Source of the DNA: Tetrahymena elliotti 4EA
Lineage: Eukaryota; Ciliophora; Oligohymenophorea; Hymenostomatida; Tetrahymenidae
Assembly: GCA_000231825.2 (NCBI GenBank)
Contig: JH720331.1
Span: forward strand, 155,441 to 219,440
DNA length: 64,000 nucleotides
Direction of reading: 5' to 3'
The notes beneath the pieces are model-generated. The model saw nothing but the letters and a program-made list of their open reading frames with translations, was not told where the DNA came from and made no database searches. Positions 37,579 to 50,687 of this stretch are shown here, one piece after another. The position numbers were made by a program, and so were the translations under genes. Each line of letters opens with the position of its first letter. Position 1 is the first letter of the stretch.

Positions 37579-38873
37579 AAAAATATTTAAAAAACGTATT
37601 TCTTTATTGTAAGTGAAATCTTTTATGAAAATATTAAGTAGTTAAGTTATTTCAAGTTTTTTAAAAATAAATCAAGTTTAATAAATTTTAACGGAGTAAA
37701 AAGTTAATGTTTATTTTTTTAAAATAAAAAGAGAACAATTTTTTAATTTGAAAATTCGCCAAAATAATACTAAATATTTATTTTTCTATCTTAATTCAAA
37801 AATCTCACATACAGAAAAACAAGCTAGTTAAAAAGAGTTTTTAAATTTCATAAACAAATTTGTTGATAAATATTTATATTCTAGAAAAATAGATTGCCTT
37901 AATCTAAATAAATAAGTTAGTTTAATTTCATAAAATCAGTTAGTAATAATTTATAGAATTGAAAAAAAGACATTTTCAGGGTCAATCATTTCTAATTTAA
38001 ATGATTTTTCATTGTTACACCAATAATTTTCCTAAAAAGCAATATGTTCTTTGAAAAATTTAAAAAATTGTTACAGTCTACTATCCTTTGATTAATAAAA
38101 ATCTATTTTAAGTTGACATTATAATAATTATAATATTCTACTTGTGATGTTTAATTATAATAAAAATAAATTTTATAATAAATTTTCATAAAGATAAAAT
38201 AATTGTTATCAATCTTTTTTTTTAAATTGAAATAATTATTTGCAAATATTTTAATTAGACCTATTTATTTTTTGAAAAAACGTACAAAAAGTACTTTAAT
38301 AAGTTTTTTATGAGTCTTATGTAAACTGATGTTAATTTTTTATTATTAATTTGAAAGTTTATTTGCTTTAATCAGAATTAATTAGATTTAATTAAAAAAA
38401 ATTAGAAAAATAGAAAATCAAAAAGTATAAACTAAGACAAAGGATAAATACAATTTTTTAACATTTCAGATATTTATATTTATCATTTTATTTAAAAAAA
38501 TCATAAAAATTTATACTTTGAACATGTTCTTGCATGTTAAATTAACTTTAGAAAAATATTATTTCTTTTTTACTATTAAAACTGAATTAAGATTATTGTA
38601 AATTTACATAAAAATGAGACAGTTTTACTTTAAAAATACAGTAAGTATGTAATTAAATTTTTATGTTATTTAAATAAATTTTGAATTACACTAATAGAAA
38701 AAACAAACACTCTTCAAAAGATTACTTAGTTTAACTGACCAAATAAATAAAAAATCATTTAATTGTAACTAAAAATTAAAATATCTGTAATTATATTAAT
38801 AATTATTATTTATTTTATTAATTTAATTTAATAATATTTTTAGGATAAAACTAAAACAAGACCTAATTTCAAA
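37579..38873. other. intergenic; possible 5' noncoding exon of CAP gene
   Basis: AT-rich, without a gene of its own. An ATG at 38614 followed by a donor at 38641 and an acceptor at 38843 would add 19 residues in frame to the CAP protein downstream. That would bury its signal peptide, so this is more likely an untranslated leader exon. Confidence 0.4.
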
Positions 38874-39992
38874 ATGTCTTAACATTCTACAAATTTAAGA
38901 CTATTCATAATCTTGTTGCTAGCAAGCTATTTGCATGCTCAAATCTATATAGATCCTAATATGATTGGTTAAACTGGATTAACTCCAAACGAAAAATAGC
39001 TTTTATTGGATAAGCATAATGAACTCAGAAATTTAATTGCAAGTGGTGGTTAATCACCTAATCCAAAGGCATCTAATATGATTGCCTTAAATTGGGATGA
39101 TAATTTAGCAAAAGGAGCTCAGACCTGGGCTGATTCAATGCAGTATGCTCATAGCAGTAAAGCTGGATATATGTATGGAGAAAATTTAGCTCAATCTCTT
39201 CATGGCAGTGATAGAGCTTACGATCCATAAAACCATGTCTAACTTTGGTATGATGAAGTTAAAGTTGCAAATTGGAACTCAAATTATGCCACTAAGTATT
39301 AATTTTTATTAGACTATGCACACTTCTCTTAAGTTGCATGGGCTACTACAACTTCAATAGGTTGTGGACATTCTTACTTTTTTGATGGCTAATATCATGT
39401 TCATTATACTGTATGCAGATATACATCTCCAGGTAATGTATCTGGATAAGCAATGTATAAATCAGGTGATCCATGTACAGAATGTGGAACTTAAACTTGT
39501 AATACCATTTTCACCTCATTATGTGGTTAAACAAAAATTATTGTTGGTGCAACTAATGCTCAAACTGCAAACGGATAGAGTGGTAGTACTTCTGGAGGCT
39601 CTACAGGAGGTACTTCAGGTGGAACTTCTGGTGGCTCTACTGGTGGTACTTCAGGAGGTACATCTGGTAGTACTTCAGGTGGAACTACAGGAGGAACTTC
39701 AGGTGGTACTACAGGTGGAAATTCTGGTGGCTCTACTGGAGGTACTTCAGGTGGCTCTACTGGTGGTACTTCAGGTGGAACTACAGGTGGTACATCTGGT
39801 GGTACTTCAGGTGGAACTACGGGAGGTACTTCAGGTGGTACATCTGGTAATACTTCAGGGGGCTCTACTGGTGGTAGTTCAGGTAATACTTCAGGAACCT
39901 CTCCTTAAGCAAATGCATAAGCATCTTTTAGTAATATTATAAAGGTTAATGTTATTACAATAATATCTTTAATTATTTTTACATTATTCTGA
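38874..39992 (+). CDS. secreted CAP-superfamily (SCP/TAPS) protein with Ser/Thr/Gly repeat tail, 372 aa
   Basis: The uninterrupted frame begins with a signal peptide (LRLFIILLLASYLHAQ). The CAP domain follows: LLDKHNELRNLIASGG, NWDDNLAKGAQTWADSMQYA, then YGENLAQS, HFSQVAWATT and SIGCGHSYFF. These are the usual CAP landmarks (HNE.R, GENL, H.SQ..W, GCG). Six or so Cys after this suggest a disulfide-bonded hinge. The last third is a low-complexity Thr/Ser/Gly repeat (39578-39906), which is probably glycosylated. The protein ends in a hydrophobic stretch, VITIISLIIFTLF, typical of a GPI-anchor signal. It is likely exposed at the cell surface; its function is unknown. A shorter paralogue lies at 42856. 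Confidence 0.9.
39578..39906 (+). repeat. in-gene GGT/ACT/TCA-rich repeat array (Thr-Ser-Gly-Gly units)
   Basis: About 330 bp of imperfect 9-12 bp units such as GGTACTTCAGGT and GGCTCTACTGGT encode runs of T-S-G-G and S-T-G-G. The array is longer here than in the paralogue at about 43510-43640, which implies repeat expansion or contraction. Confidence 0.9.
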
Positions 39993-40560
39993 TATAAAAA
40001 TATATTTTAAATCATTTTATGTAATTTAAAAAGCATATAATAAATTCTATCTCTCCATTTTAATACTAAATTAAATAAATAATATTTTAATAAGTTTTAA
40101 AGAAAAATTAATCATTAAATTTTTAAAAATATTGGGACTAAAAATTTATTTTATTTATTTAATTTTTACATCTTATTAACACCTTTGGTGACTTTTATAA
40201 TTAAAATGAAAAAAGCAAAATATGTTTATTATACTTTTAATAACTTACCAAAGTTGATTGAATTAAATTTATTTATCATAAACAAAAATCATACACATAC
40301 TTATAATTAGCTAAGAAACTAAATCTACCAGAAAACATACTTCTACAAGAGTACAAGAGGCTGGAATATCAAATTCAGTATGATATAGAGGTTTATTGAA
40401 TAAAGAGAAGTATGATTTAACATTCTCATTGTAAAATTTCTCATTTCATAATTGAGATTATTTTACCCATTCTTTCAAAAATGAAATTTGTATTAATTAA
40501 TGTGTTAATGATTAATCATTTATCTCATTACTTCCAAATCTTAATGAAAATTCTTGTTTG

Positions 40561-40691
40561 TAAAGACTCAATAAAGCAATAAAAATAGATTCAAAAGAAA
40601 AGCTTATTAACGAGATTCTATCCTTTAAAAGATGTTCAATATCAAAAACTAAAGATCCAATGTATCTATAAAATCAAAGGATTCTTACATG
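40561..40691 (+). pseudogene. short coding-like remnant with KTKDPMY motif
   Basis: The frame reads RLNKAIKIDSKEKLINEILS and continues into SFKRCSISKTKDPMYLQNQR, ending at TGA 40689-40691. The last part resembles the end of the Gln-rich gene near 20350-20410 (YNITKVKDPMYPQYNK). No start or flanking domain was found. It could be a lone exon or a fragment of a related gene. Confidence 0.35.
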
Positions 40692-41929
40692 AATTTAAGA
40701 AAGTTAATATATGGTAAAAGGGGGTAACGGTATCATTTTTGAAAAAGAAGTATAATAACAAGAATATTGACAATAATATTAAAAGTGTTCAAAAAAATTT
40801 TTTGGAAATAATCCTACTTGATTAAAATTTTGTTAACCATAAATAATATTTTTGTTACAAAATAAATTATTTATTTTGATGAATATGATTAGAATTCAAA
40901 TCTGATTAATCAAATAAAAAATTCTTTGCCAAAAATATCCTGAAATTAAAAAATAAAAACAAATATAAAAAATATAAAAGAAAAGTCCATAATTAAATTA
41001 AAAAAAATATACTTTGGATCAAAAATTACTATTGTGGTGATTTTAAAAACTAAAATAAAAAATGTTTTAAATTAATCATAAATTTAATTATATATTAAAA
41101 ATAAATTCTTAATACTACTATTTATTTTTAAATAATCTATTTCTAAATTTTTATAAATTAATATTTTAATGTTTATCTATTATAGTAAATTATTTTAATT
41201 CCATTGGAGTTTTAACTTTTGATATTAACTTTCTAATAAAATCAGATAAAATTCACCACTAATTTATTTCAAAACCAGTAATTAAAATCAAGAAGATTAT
41301 GATAATTATTCAAGAATTTATACCATAAATTTTAATTTAACAAGGATACCTATCTCTATAAAATCCTAAGCCATTTTTAATACCTAAATTTAAAAATATG
41401 ATATGTATTTTGCTAAACTTTAGCTGAGATTAAAAATTTTACAGCTTAAATAAATAGTTTTTGCTTTGAGTAAATTTAAATTTTTTTTGACAATTAATAA
41501 TAAACATAACAAAAAAATTATCAAAGATATGATTTTTTTAGGTTTATTTATTTATGAAAACGCAAAAAATTCATCTTAATTATTTTTGAAAAGCAATCAA
41601 TAAACTATTGTTTTTTATTACTAATAGAAATTATTAAACAAATATTTTTCTAAGATATGGCTTAGCTAATACCAATTAATATTTGATACTTTTTAATAAC
41701 TAAGAAACAAAGAAGCAAATAGAAATCAAGCATCATAAACTAAGGCTGTTAATGATTAGATACTTATTTTTTCAAATAAAAATTTACTTTTTTGTATGAA
41801 ATAATACATAAATATTTAAGATTAATATGTTACACTATTTATTTATTTATTTCACTTAGTAAATTTAAACTGAATTTCTTAAAGTTAGAAAAATTCTACT
41901 TAGAATTAAAAATTTTTTTTTAAAGGAAT

Positions 41930-42850
41930 GAGTAATGAGTAACAAGAAATTTTTTTATATTTCATATTTTCAATAAAAATGATTTTAAAAAGAGAGCAGC
42001 TCGTTATTCTAAAAATGGCATCAAACAAAAAAGAAATTTAAAATAAAATTTAATTATCCTTAACGTCTTTTAACAATAAAAATAGATTTTATTAATGGCA
42101 CTATATTCTTTTTTAAGATATTAAAAATTTTATGGGCATATCTTTTAATAATAATACTTTTTATCTAAATTATCTATTAATCAGCTCTAATAATATTTTG
42201 GTTACTAAATGAAGAAATTAGACAAATTTTATGATTTTTATTTTAGATTATGACTTTAGAATTATCTCCATAATAACTATTATCTTAGCAATCTTAAAAT
42301 TACTTTTGAAATCTAAGGTTTCTTTCAATAAATAATTGCGAATTAGGGTATTTTAATTACCTAAAATTTTGTATCTTGATTAATTGAACTTGAAAAAATG
42401 TATGGCTAAAATTTTTAATTTCGTTTTTATTTAATGAATATCTTTATTAAAATCCTAAATCAACTCAAGTAAAAAAGTATAAATTACTATTGAAATTTAT
42501 TACACAATAAAAATCTTTTTAAAACACTAAACAAGATAATAAAAAATTAGAAGTTTAAAGGTCTTTTCTTTTGAGATGAATGGTAGATTAGATCGATATT
42601 TAAGTTTAAATTTTTTGGCTTTTTAGATTATCTTGAAGTGACTTTGTTTATCGCAAAATAAATTAAATGTAACTAACAATCAATTCAAGCACTAACAAAG
42701 TAAAATTCATCAATCATTAATTTCATTCCATTAAGTCTTATCTATTTGATTACATATATTGTTGTAAAACACTGATTTATATATTTTGATGAAAAATTAG
42801 CTGATTAAATTTTTTATAAAACATAAAACATAAAAACAAACATTTTTATT
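41930..42850. repeat. duplicated block, copy A (flank of CAP gene 2)
   Basis: This is similar along most of its length to 45460-46260. Shared landmarks in order include AATAATATTTTGGTTA, a TTATGGTTTTTATTTT-like run, CTTTATTGAAATCCTAAA, TTTTTTAGATTATCTTGA and TTTATATATTTTGATGAAAA. The copies differ by many substitutions and indels. In copy A the CAP gene follows immediately. Confidence 0.75.
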
Positions 42851-42855
42851 AAATA

Positions 42856-43734
42856 ATGAAAATATAGTATATACTTTCCCTTTTCTTAATCCTAATAGGA
42901 GTAACTACAGCAGCCAATACCTTAGTAAGTTCTGGTTTGACTGATGACTAAAGATAAGCATTACTGGATGCTCATAATCAACTCAGAAATAAAGTTGCAA
43001 GTGGAGGCCAAGGTTCTTAGCCTAAGGCTGCTAATATGATGGCCATGAATTGGGACGCAAGCTTAGAAGCAACAGCTCAAGCTTGGGCTAGCAATATGAG
43101 TGCTTTTATGACTCACTCTGGAAATAATAAAGGATATGGTGAAAACTTAGCTATGAATGGATCTACTCAAAAAACTACCTATGATCCTGCTTATCATGTT
43201 TAAATGTGGTTTGATGAAGTCAATTTACCTTCATGGTCAACAAATTATATTGATAGTTACTAATTTGGATCAGATTATGGTCATTACTCTCAGGTTGTTT
43301 GGGCTACTTCAAAAAGCTTAGGTTGTGGTTATTCTTTTTCCTTTGATGGATAATTTTATAATCACTATACAGTATGCTAATATAAAGCCCAAGGAAATTA
43401 TATTTCATAAGCTGTTTATAAAAAAGGTCAACCATGTACTCAATGTGATACTTTACTGTGCAATACTAAATATACTGCTTTGTGTGGTCCAACAAATGCT
43501 GTAAATAGTTCTTCTGGGGGTTCTACTGGTGGTTCTTCAGGCGGTACATCTGGTGGTACTTCAGGAAGCTCTACAGATGGTACATCTGGTGGCTCTACTG
43601 GTGGAACTTCAGGTAGTACATCTGGTGGTACTTCAGGAAACTCTCCTTAAACAAATACATAAACATCTTTTAGTAATATTATAATAATTAATGTTATTAC
43701 AATAATAACTTTAAATATTTTTACATTATTATGA
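42856..43734 (+). CDS. secreted CAP-superfamily (SCP/TAPS) protein, 292 aa
   Basis: This is the paralogue of the gene at 38874. Signal peptide QYILSLFLILIGVTTAAN; CAP landmarks DAHNQLRNKVASGG, MNWDASLEATAQAWASNMSA, GYGENLAMNG, HYSQVVWATS and LGCGYSFSF are all present. Cys-rich post-domain residues line up with the paralogue. The Ser/Thr/Gly repeat tail is shorter (about 43510-43640). The C-terminal SFSNIIIINVITIITLNIF matches the anchor signal of the first copy almost residue for residue, so the two probably arose by local duplication. It is expected to be extracellular or GPI-linked. No catalytic role is established for the family in general. Confidence 0.9.
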
Positions 43735-46700
43735 TAATAAAATATATTTTAAAAATAAAATTGATTAGATATAATTAAAATCATGTATATAAATTGTATG
43801 TATAACAGTATTAATGAATTTCAGTTATTTTTAACATTTACAAAAAAAATTAAACTACTTTTCTACATACTAGTCCCATTATCTCCGAATTGTGGTAATG
43901 ATTTAAAAATTTACAAAGTACAATAATTTCAAAAAACCAAACTATTATCTATGTACATACATCAACAAATTAAAGAATATGTAATAAATTTCGCTCATTT
44001 ATTTTGATTTGGTTATTCTTTTTTTAACATAAAATAAAATAATTTACAAAATTAAGAAAGATAAGAAGAAGAATAAAATATTTTTAATGAACATTTAAGT
44101 CTAAATTTAAAAGTAAATTTTGGAAGGAACTTTATAAATTAGATATGAAAGCATATAGAATAAGGATTCTAATTTTGCAAACCAAGTACATTTTTTCTTT
44201 TTTTATAACAAAATATTACAGAAATTAAAAAAATAAATTTATTTTTAATCCAAAATATGAAAGAGATGAGAATAATTAAAAAGCCTTAGGATATAAATTA
44301 AAAAGTTTGAATATGAGAAAGTTAAAATGCCTTAACATATAAATTAGAACGTTTTGAGTATAAGAGAAACACTCTAATAAGAAAATTATTCAAAGCACTT
44401 TGCTCTTTCTCATGAATAATGAGCAAGATTAAAAAAACATTAAATTATTTAAAATTAAGAAACTTAAAAAATTTTAAAATATTCATTTATTTTAATGATT
44501 TAATGTTATGAATTAACTTACAAAAAATTGAATCTTTAAATATTAAATCATTTGAATTATATTTTTTATCTATCTATCTATTTGTAAAATAAAAAAATTG
44601 TTTAATCTGAAATTTAATTTTTTATGAAGGTAAAAAATAAAATATTTGTTTGAATAAGATAAGCTATTTTAATCAATTAATAAACAAATTAAAATTTTAA
44701 GAATTAGAATTTATATAAATAAGTTAGTTTAAAATTAATGCAATATAACTTATTAAAGTGGGTTTTGTATATTAAGAGAACTAATATGCTTAGCTCAATC
44801 CAATAAAAGCAAGTAATATTATCTAGAAATATAAACAGAAAAGTTAGTAAAATCACTTGAAGATATGAGAGTCTCATTTTTATGTTTACTGGAAAAATTT
44901 AGAGATATTGATAGGTGGGTGATGGGTGATGTTCTACTCAAGGCTAGTCCCAAAATAACCAGAAGGCAAGAAGAGAGCTGAAATCGTTCTATAGGTAGCA
45001 GGGGTAAGTAAGGATGAGAGAACACTTTGTTAATGAAAAAATGGCTGTTATATTTTATTTTATTTCTACAAAGAGAAAAGTTACACTTAAAGCTTCAATT
45101 AATCTTTGAACTAATAACTTGAAATAAAAAATTGGAAGAAAGATCAAGGAAAGGAGATAATGACTCATAAGATTTTTTTAAAAATATCCTGAATAATTAT
45201 TTTTTAAAGAAGTATTCTAGATTATGAAAGAGAGACATTGAAATCAAAACAGAAAAGATAATATTTAACTGCTAATGATTATTAAAACTAAAAATAAATT
45301 ATTTATAAAAAAATTCCTAAAGAATAAACATTTTTATTTCTAGTTAGTTATTTATTTAAATAATTTGAAGATTGTTAAACTTGAATCAAATACTTTTTAA
45401 TGAATGTTCTGAGTAAAAAAGGATGTTTTTTTTACTAATTTCTATAAAAGTGTTTTTAAATAGAATTGCTCTTTGTAAAAAAAATGATATCATTAATTAA
45501 GAATAATAAAGAAAATTAAAATAAAATTTAAACACACTTAATATCATTTAATAATAAAAATAAATTTTATTTATTACAATATATTCTTTTTGGGAGATGA
45601 AAAATGTTATGAATAAATCATTTAGTAATAGTTCTTTTTTATCTAAATTTTCTTTTAATCATGAATAATATTTTGGTTAAAAAATGAAAAAAAGACAAAT
45701 AGTATGGTTTTTATTTTGTATACTTATTAACTCACCACAGATTGATCATAATTAATTTTGGAATCTGAACATTTGTTTGAATAAATAATTCCCAATTTGC
45801 ATATTTCAATTACTTATTTGAAATTATTACAGAAACTTTGTAAATAAATTAATTTAACTTAAAAAAGTGTTTGGTTAAAATTTCAAAATTTGTTTATCTA
45901 ACTAAGATCTTTATTGAAATCCTAAACAAATTAATCTAAAAAAGAGTAAACTAAGAATGAAATTAAAAACTCAGTTTTATTAAAAAAACAAACAAGATAC
46001 AGAAAAAGAAGAAATTAAAAAATTTTTTATTTGAGAAAAAGTGATAGATATGTTAGATATTAGAGTTTTTATATCTTCGTTTTTTAGATTATCTTGATGT
46101 GATTTTTTAAGTTATTCAATTATATAAAAAAGCATCTGAGAATTTATACTAAAGTTTACAATGTAAAATTTTATAAATATAGATTGCATTTTTTTTTGTC
46201 TATTTAATTACAAAAAAATGTAATTTACTGATTTATATATTTTGATGAAAAGTAAGTTGAGCAAAACATAGGTAATTTTGAAGGTTTTTAAAAAGATTTA
46301 TTTTTAAATTCACATGAAGTGCTCACTCTTAAAATAGAAATAATTTTTAAAATTAAATGAAGAATTAATAAAAAAGGAGAAGAATTTAAAAAATATGTTA
46401 AAAATTCTTTAAGACCTCATAACAATATTTGTTTGATTCTTAAAAATTAGGAAATCTGAAATATATTTTTGTAATAGAAAAATAATTTACATTACTTTTT
46501 ACTGGAAAAAGGAAAAATAAAAAATAATTATGAATATACAAAAATTAGTCTTTTCAGACTATAAATAAATATTGTTTGGTTTAGTGAAATTTGGAATAAA
46601 ACACAATGAAAAACAAGCAATAAAAACCATTAAAAATATCATTAATATTTATTTAGAAAATTATATAGTATTGTCAATTGCTCTTAACGCCAATCAAATA

Positions 46701-46833
46701 CATAAATAATTAAACACAACTAAAAATTATTGCTTGGTAATCGTAAATCAAGAATATTTCATCAAAAAATAAATTTAATTATTTAGTTTAGGAATCAACA
46801 ATAAAACATAAGCAAATATAAATAGAAAAACGA
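43735..46833. other. 3.1-kb intergenic region containing duplicated block copy B
   Basis: No gene is supported. A 68-codon minus-strand frame near 44819-45025 lacks domain or homology hints and was not accepted. The right part carries copy B of the duplicated block. Confidence 0.5.
45460..46260. repeat. duplicated block, copy B (no CAP gene attached)
   Basis: Diverged copy of 41930-42850, in the same orientation. At the position where copy A runs into the CAP start codon, this copy goes into AT-rich sequence without any signal-peptide or CAP coding. Confidence 0.7.
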
Positions 46834-49539
46834 ATGAGTTCTATGGAAGGTGAATAATTACTAAAAAATTTGCATTAAGAAAATAATATTTTTTAAATTT
46901 TCTAAAGAAACTAATATCACAGCAGGACAGAAATTAAGTATTACTGCAGTTCCACTTTTTTAATTAGATGTCAATTATGATAGTCTAAAAAAGCTTTTAG
47001 ATACTATAGATGGCTCAATTATGAAGTGCTAAAAGCAAATAGATTCAGTTAAAGTAGACGTTGGTACTAAATCCAAAGTTGATGATGTAAATGAATAAGT
47101 TTCTCATAGAATTTTTACAAAAATTAATCAAAATTATTTTTATTGCATTTTTGCTAACAATTCTGCATTTAAAAAAATAGATTTGTAACAGCTTGAAATA
47201 TATGGCTAAAGCGACAGACATTTATGACTAAAATTTTGTTAAAATCTTGTAAAGTTCTATAAATAAAGAATAGTTTAAGTTAGGGAAGGGTAAAATAGAT
47301 TAGGAGACAGAGACAATTTGCTAAAAATTCAATATGATAGGAAATGCTTGTACCTACCTTTACTAAACACTTGTGAAATAAGATGACAAAATAAATAAGC
47401 TAGAGTAAATGATAAATGCTAAAGCAGATGATAAGACTATCAAAGAAAAAATAAAAAAAGGCAAAAAGAAATTGAAAGAAAAAGTAAACAGTTTAAACAA
47501 AAAATAAATTGAAAACTCTTATAAAAAACTAAAATACCCAACTGACAGCTTATCATTAAAGTTTTGATTAGAGTGAATATTGTTGTGAGAATGCATAAAT
47601 TTTCTATCAAAACAACAAGAAATAATATTAGTTTTGTTCTTTTATTTTTATTAAATCACTAAATTTACAAATTCGATGTATTTTTAGTTAAAAAGCTTGC
47701 TTTTATAATTAATTATAAATTTTATTCTTATACTTTAGGTTTAAGATGTTTGCAAAGATTTAGAAGATAGAGTTGCATAATGTGAAAAAACATCTGCTAA
47801 TTAAATGGGTAACGTAGATGCTCTTATAAAAGATGTTGAAAGAAGAACTATATGGAAAATTTAGGATTGCTAAGATCTTCTTTCTAAGAGAGTAAACGAA
47901 GAATTTGTCAACGATGCAATATCAAATCTTGAAAAATCAATAAAAGATCAAGTAATCAATATAAATTTTGTTAAAAGTATAGAATTAAATCTTATAAATA
48001 TAAATATTTGAAGATTAATTAACTCACAGGAGGAGGATCAGATAAGCTAGACAAAATTTAATAAAAGCTTAATTCTAAACTCTAAGAAATAGATGAAAAC
48101 ATGAATGAAAAGACTAAATAATTGAAATAGTCTATCAAAGATGTTGAAACAGGGTATTTTCTTTTTCAATTATTTTTTATTTCTTCAAAATTTTAATAAA
48201 TTAAATATTAATTGGTGGTTGTTATTACTAAAAGTTGCAAAACAAAATATGTAAGCAGTGAAAAATTTCTTGAAAGTAACAAAGCTTTGACTGATAGGAT
48301 TTCTTAACTTTAAGTTAGATTGAAGGCTATGGAAACAGAGTTAGATTATTCTGAAGTTATTGAAGATCATAAAAATTAATTTGTGTAATATGATCACAGA
48401 ATAAAACAAATATAAGCTGAAGTTGACAAACACTTAAATAATTAACTATCTAACGATGAAATGAAAGGATATGAAGCCCTTTTAAAGAAGCTAGATCCTC
48501 ATAAATTATGTTAAATTGAAGCTGATCTAAGAGTCAATGAGGAGAATATTATTCGTCATGAAGAAAGAATTGCAGCCTTATAGTCTGTAAAAAATTAACA
48601 ATTATTTAATAAGATATTATTAAAGAGTAACTAAAAGAATATTTTTGTTTTAATTAAAAAATAGGATATGAAGAGAAAACTTGAAAGTATTGATTTCTTT
48701 GGATGCATGCAAAACTTACCAAATGAATAAGGAGGTGGCATGAAACCTGAAGAAATTAAGAAATTGATATATGACATGATGCCCAAATAATTAATTGATG
48801 AGGAGAAATATAGAAAAATATAAAGAGATTTGAATGAAGTAAATTATAAAATTGAAAATGCTGGAGAAATAGAAAGAAGAGTTACTCGTATCTTTAAAGA
48901 AATTGATATAAATAGTGTCGTTAAGCAGCTCAAATAGAAGGCTAACTCTGATGATGTAAAAAAAGATTAGTGCAACTTAGAATCTAAATTTGCTTAATTA
49001 AGTGAGATGGTTTCATTTATTAGAAGAGATTTGGATAATTTATAGCTTTTAATTAAAAAAAATGTAATGAATAATAGCTAAGTAACAACTTCAACAACTG
49101 TAGGAATTGATTCTAGTTCTCTCCTTACAACTAAAAAACTCTTCCCTATAAATTGTCTCTCTTGTGGCCCATAAGTACATACATAATAGACAATTGCTTT
49201 TGTAAAGCAAAGAGTATGTTTTTTATTTTTATTAAATAATTATTAAGTAAATTACATTTTTTATTATAGGCAGATCGTATGTCTAGAGCTGATATTTTAA
49301 ATAGATCTATGGTTGATTATAATGTGGTACCAGAATAGACAACTAATTCTATTTAATAAGATGAAAAAGTAATTTTTAATAACCCAAATATTCCTACTCC
49401 TAAAAAATAAGTAAATCCTTATGGCACATAATAAAGTAAAATATATTCTTTTTTAACAAATTTTAACTTATATTTTGTAAATAAAGGAGCTCGTCCATAT
49501 TCAGCAACAACTAGAAAGTAAAAAACCACCAACAACTGA
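46834..49539 (+). CDS. coiled-coil protein resembling DUF4795/QRICH2 flagellar family, 660 aa
   Basis: Nine exons (46834-46849, 46908-47098, 47181-47483, 47739-47951, 48014-48153, 48235-48586, 48665-49213, 49270-49435, 49487-49539) sum to 1,983 nt. Almost the whole protein is charged heptad-rich coiled coil (LVKQDDKINKLEQMINAKAD, ALTDRISQLQVRLKAMETEL, EIERRVTRIFKEIDINSVVK). Near the end comes LFPINCLSCGPQVHTQ, then basic, Ser/Thr-rich residues. A long coiled coil followed by a CLSC motif is the layout I associate with DUF4795 proteins such as QRICH2, which are found in sperm flagella. A ciliary microtubule role would fit a ciliate, but this is inferred from memory of the family pattern. The first exon is only 16 nt. 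Confidence 0.75.
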
Positions 49540-50687
49540 AAATAAAATATAAAAAAACAATAAATATTTTCCTTCTTTTAAAATTTATGAAAACAAATTA
49601 ATTTTAAAAGATTAAATCTTATAAGAATGAAGCATAAACATATTTATAAATAATCTCTAGTAAAAAATTCTAAATATAAATTTTATATTATAAAAAATAT
49701 AAATCTAATTGTATATATATAAAAACCTATTTACTTATGTTATCCCGTCAGTTATATTCTCAGCATTCTACTCTTCATTACTTTCTAAACATTCATCTTT
49801 AAAACACTACAATTTTACAACATAAAAAAATTTTGATAAATATTAAAAATACTCTTAATTTATCATTCTAAAGTAGGGCAAATAAAAAAATACTTCAATA
49901 TTAATGATTTCTAATAAAAAATATTATTCATCAATTTTAAAAATACTTAAAAATCAAAAATCTAACTTTAGATTTGAAATAACCTAGTTTTTCTTTATTT
50001 TTTTAAGAAATTAAATTAAAGCTTTTTATGAAAAAGATTGATTATTAATTTTTCTTATTTTTATGAAAAATTTGATAAAGTTTTTTTATTTAGAATGATA
50101 ATAGATATTTATCATAATAAAAACCTAATATCAAGAATTTAAAAATTTAATAGAGATATTTTATTTTTTAGGTTTGGTAAATGTAAATAAAATATTTAAA
50201 TTACTTTAAAATAATAAAATCTCTTTGAACAAAGCTAAACTTAAATTATCAACAAAATAAATAATAGATATTGGTTAATTTTTAAAAATTAATAAGAATA
50301 AAAGTCCTTTTAAATTTATTTAAAAAAAAATGTAAAAAATGATTTTTTGAAAAAATTTATTAAGTTTAAAAATAAGAGAAAGAATTTAAGTATAAAAGAA
50401 AGCACATATAAAGTTACATTATTGTGATACTAAAACATTATTTAATTTAAAGTTAGATGGAAAATTAATTTAAATTTAGGGAAATAATTATATTTGGTTA
50501 TTAATTTTTAAATAATCAAATATTTTTAAAATAATCTTATTAAGTTAAATTTGAAATGAGTAGTGACTTCCAAATTAAATTAAAATTTATTTGATAAAAA
50601 GAATGGTTCATAATTTTTTTAGCATTAAGTTAAAATTTTGTTTGCATTACTCACCAAACACTCTTTCTTTTAATGAAATATGTTACT
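49540..50687. other. convergent intergenic region, no gene seen
   Basis: AT-rich sequence between the 3' ends of the coiled-coil gene and the giant kinase gene. No structure was recognised. Confidence 0.5.

Larger units (their letters stand above)
39993..42855. other. 2.9-kb intergenic region with a coding remnant and a duplicated block
   Basis: No complete gene is seen. It contains the short protein-like remnant at about 40560-40690 and, at its right end, a block that recurs near 45.5-46.3 kb. The rest is AT-rich with dense stops. Confidence 0.5.

Noticed and set aside
38614..38640. Upstream start adding 19 residues to CAP protein 1
   Set aside because: Although in frame after splicing, it would place the signal peptide internally; it is more likely a leader exon.
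39364..39942. Open frame rich in Leu, Val and Gln over the CAP repeat
   Set aside because: It is the shifted reading of the Thr/Ser/Gly-coding repeat; the CAP frame has a signal peptide and domain motifs.
44819..45025. Minus-strand frame of 68 codons
   Set aside because: It is short and isolated in an otherwise noncoding 3-kb region, with no neighbouring exon that joins in phase.
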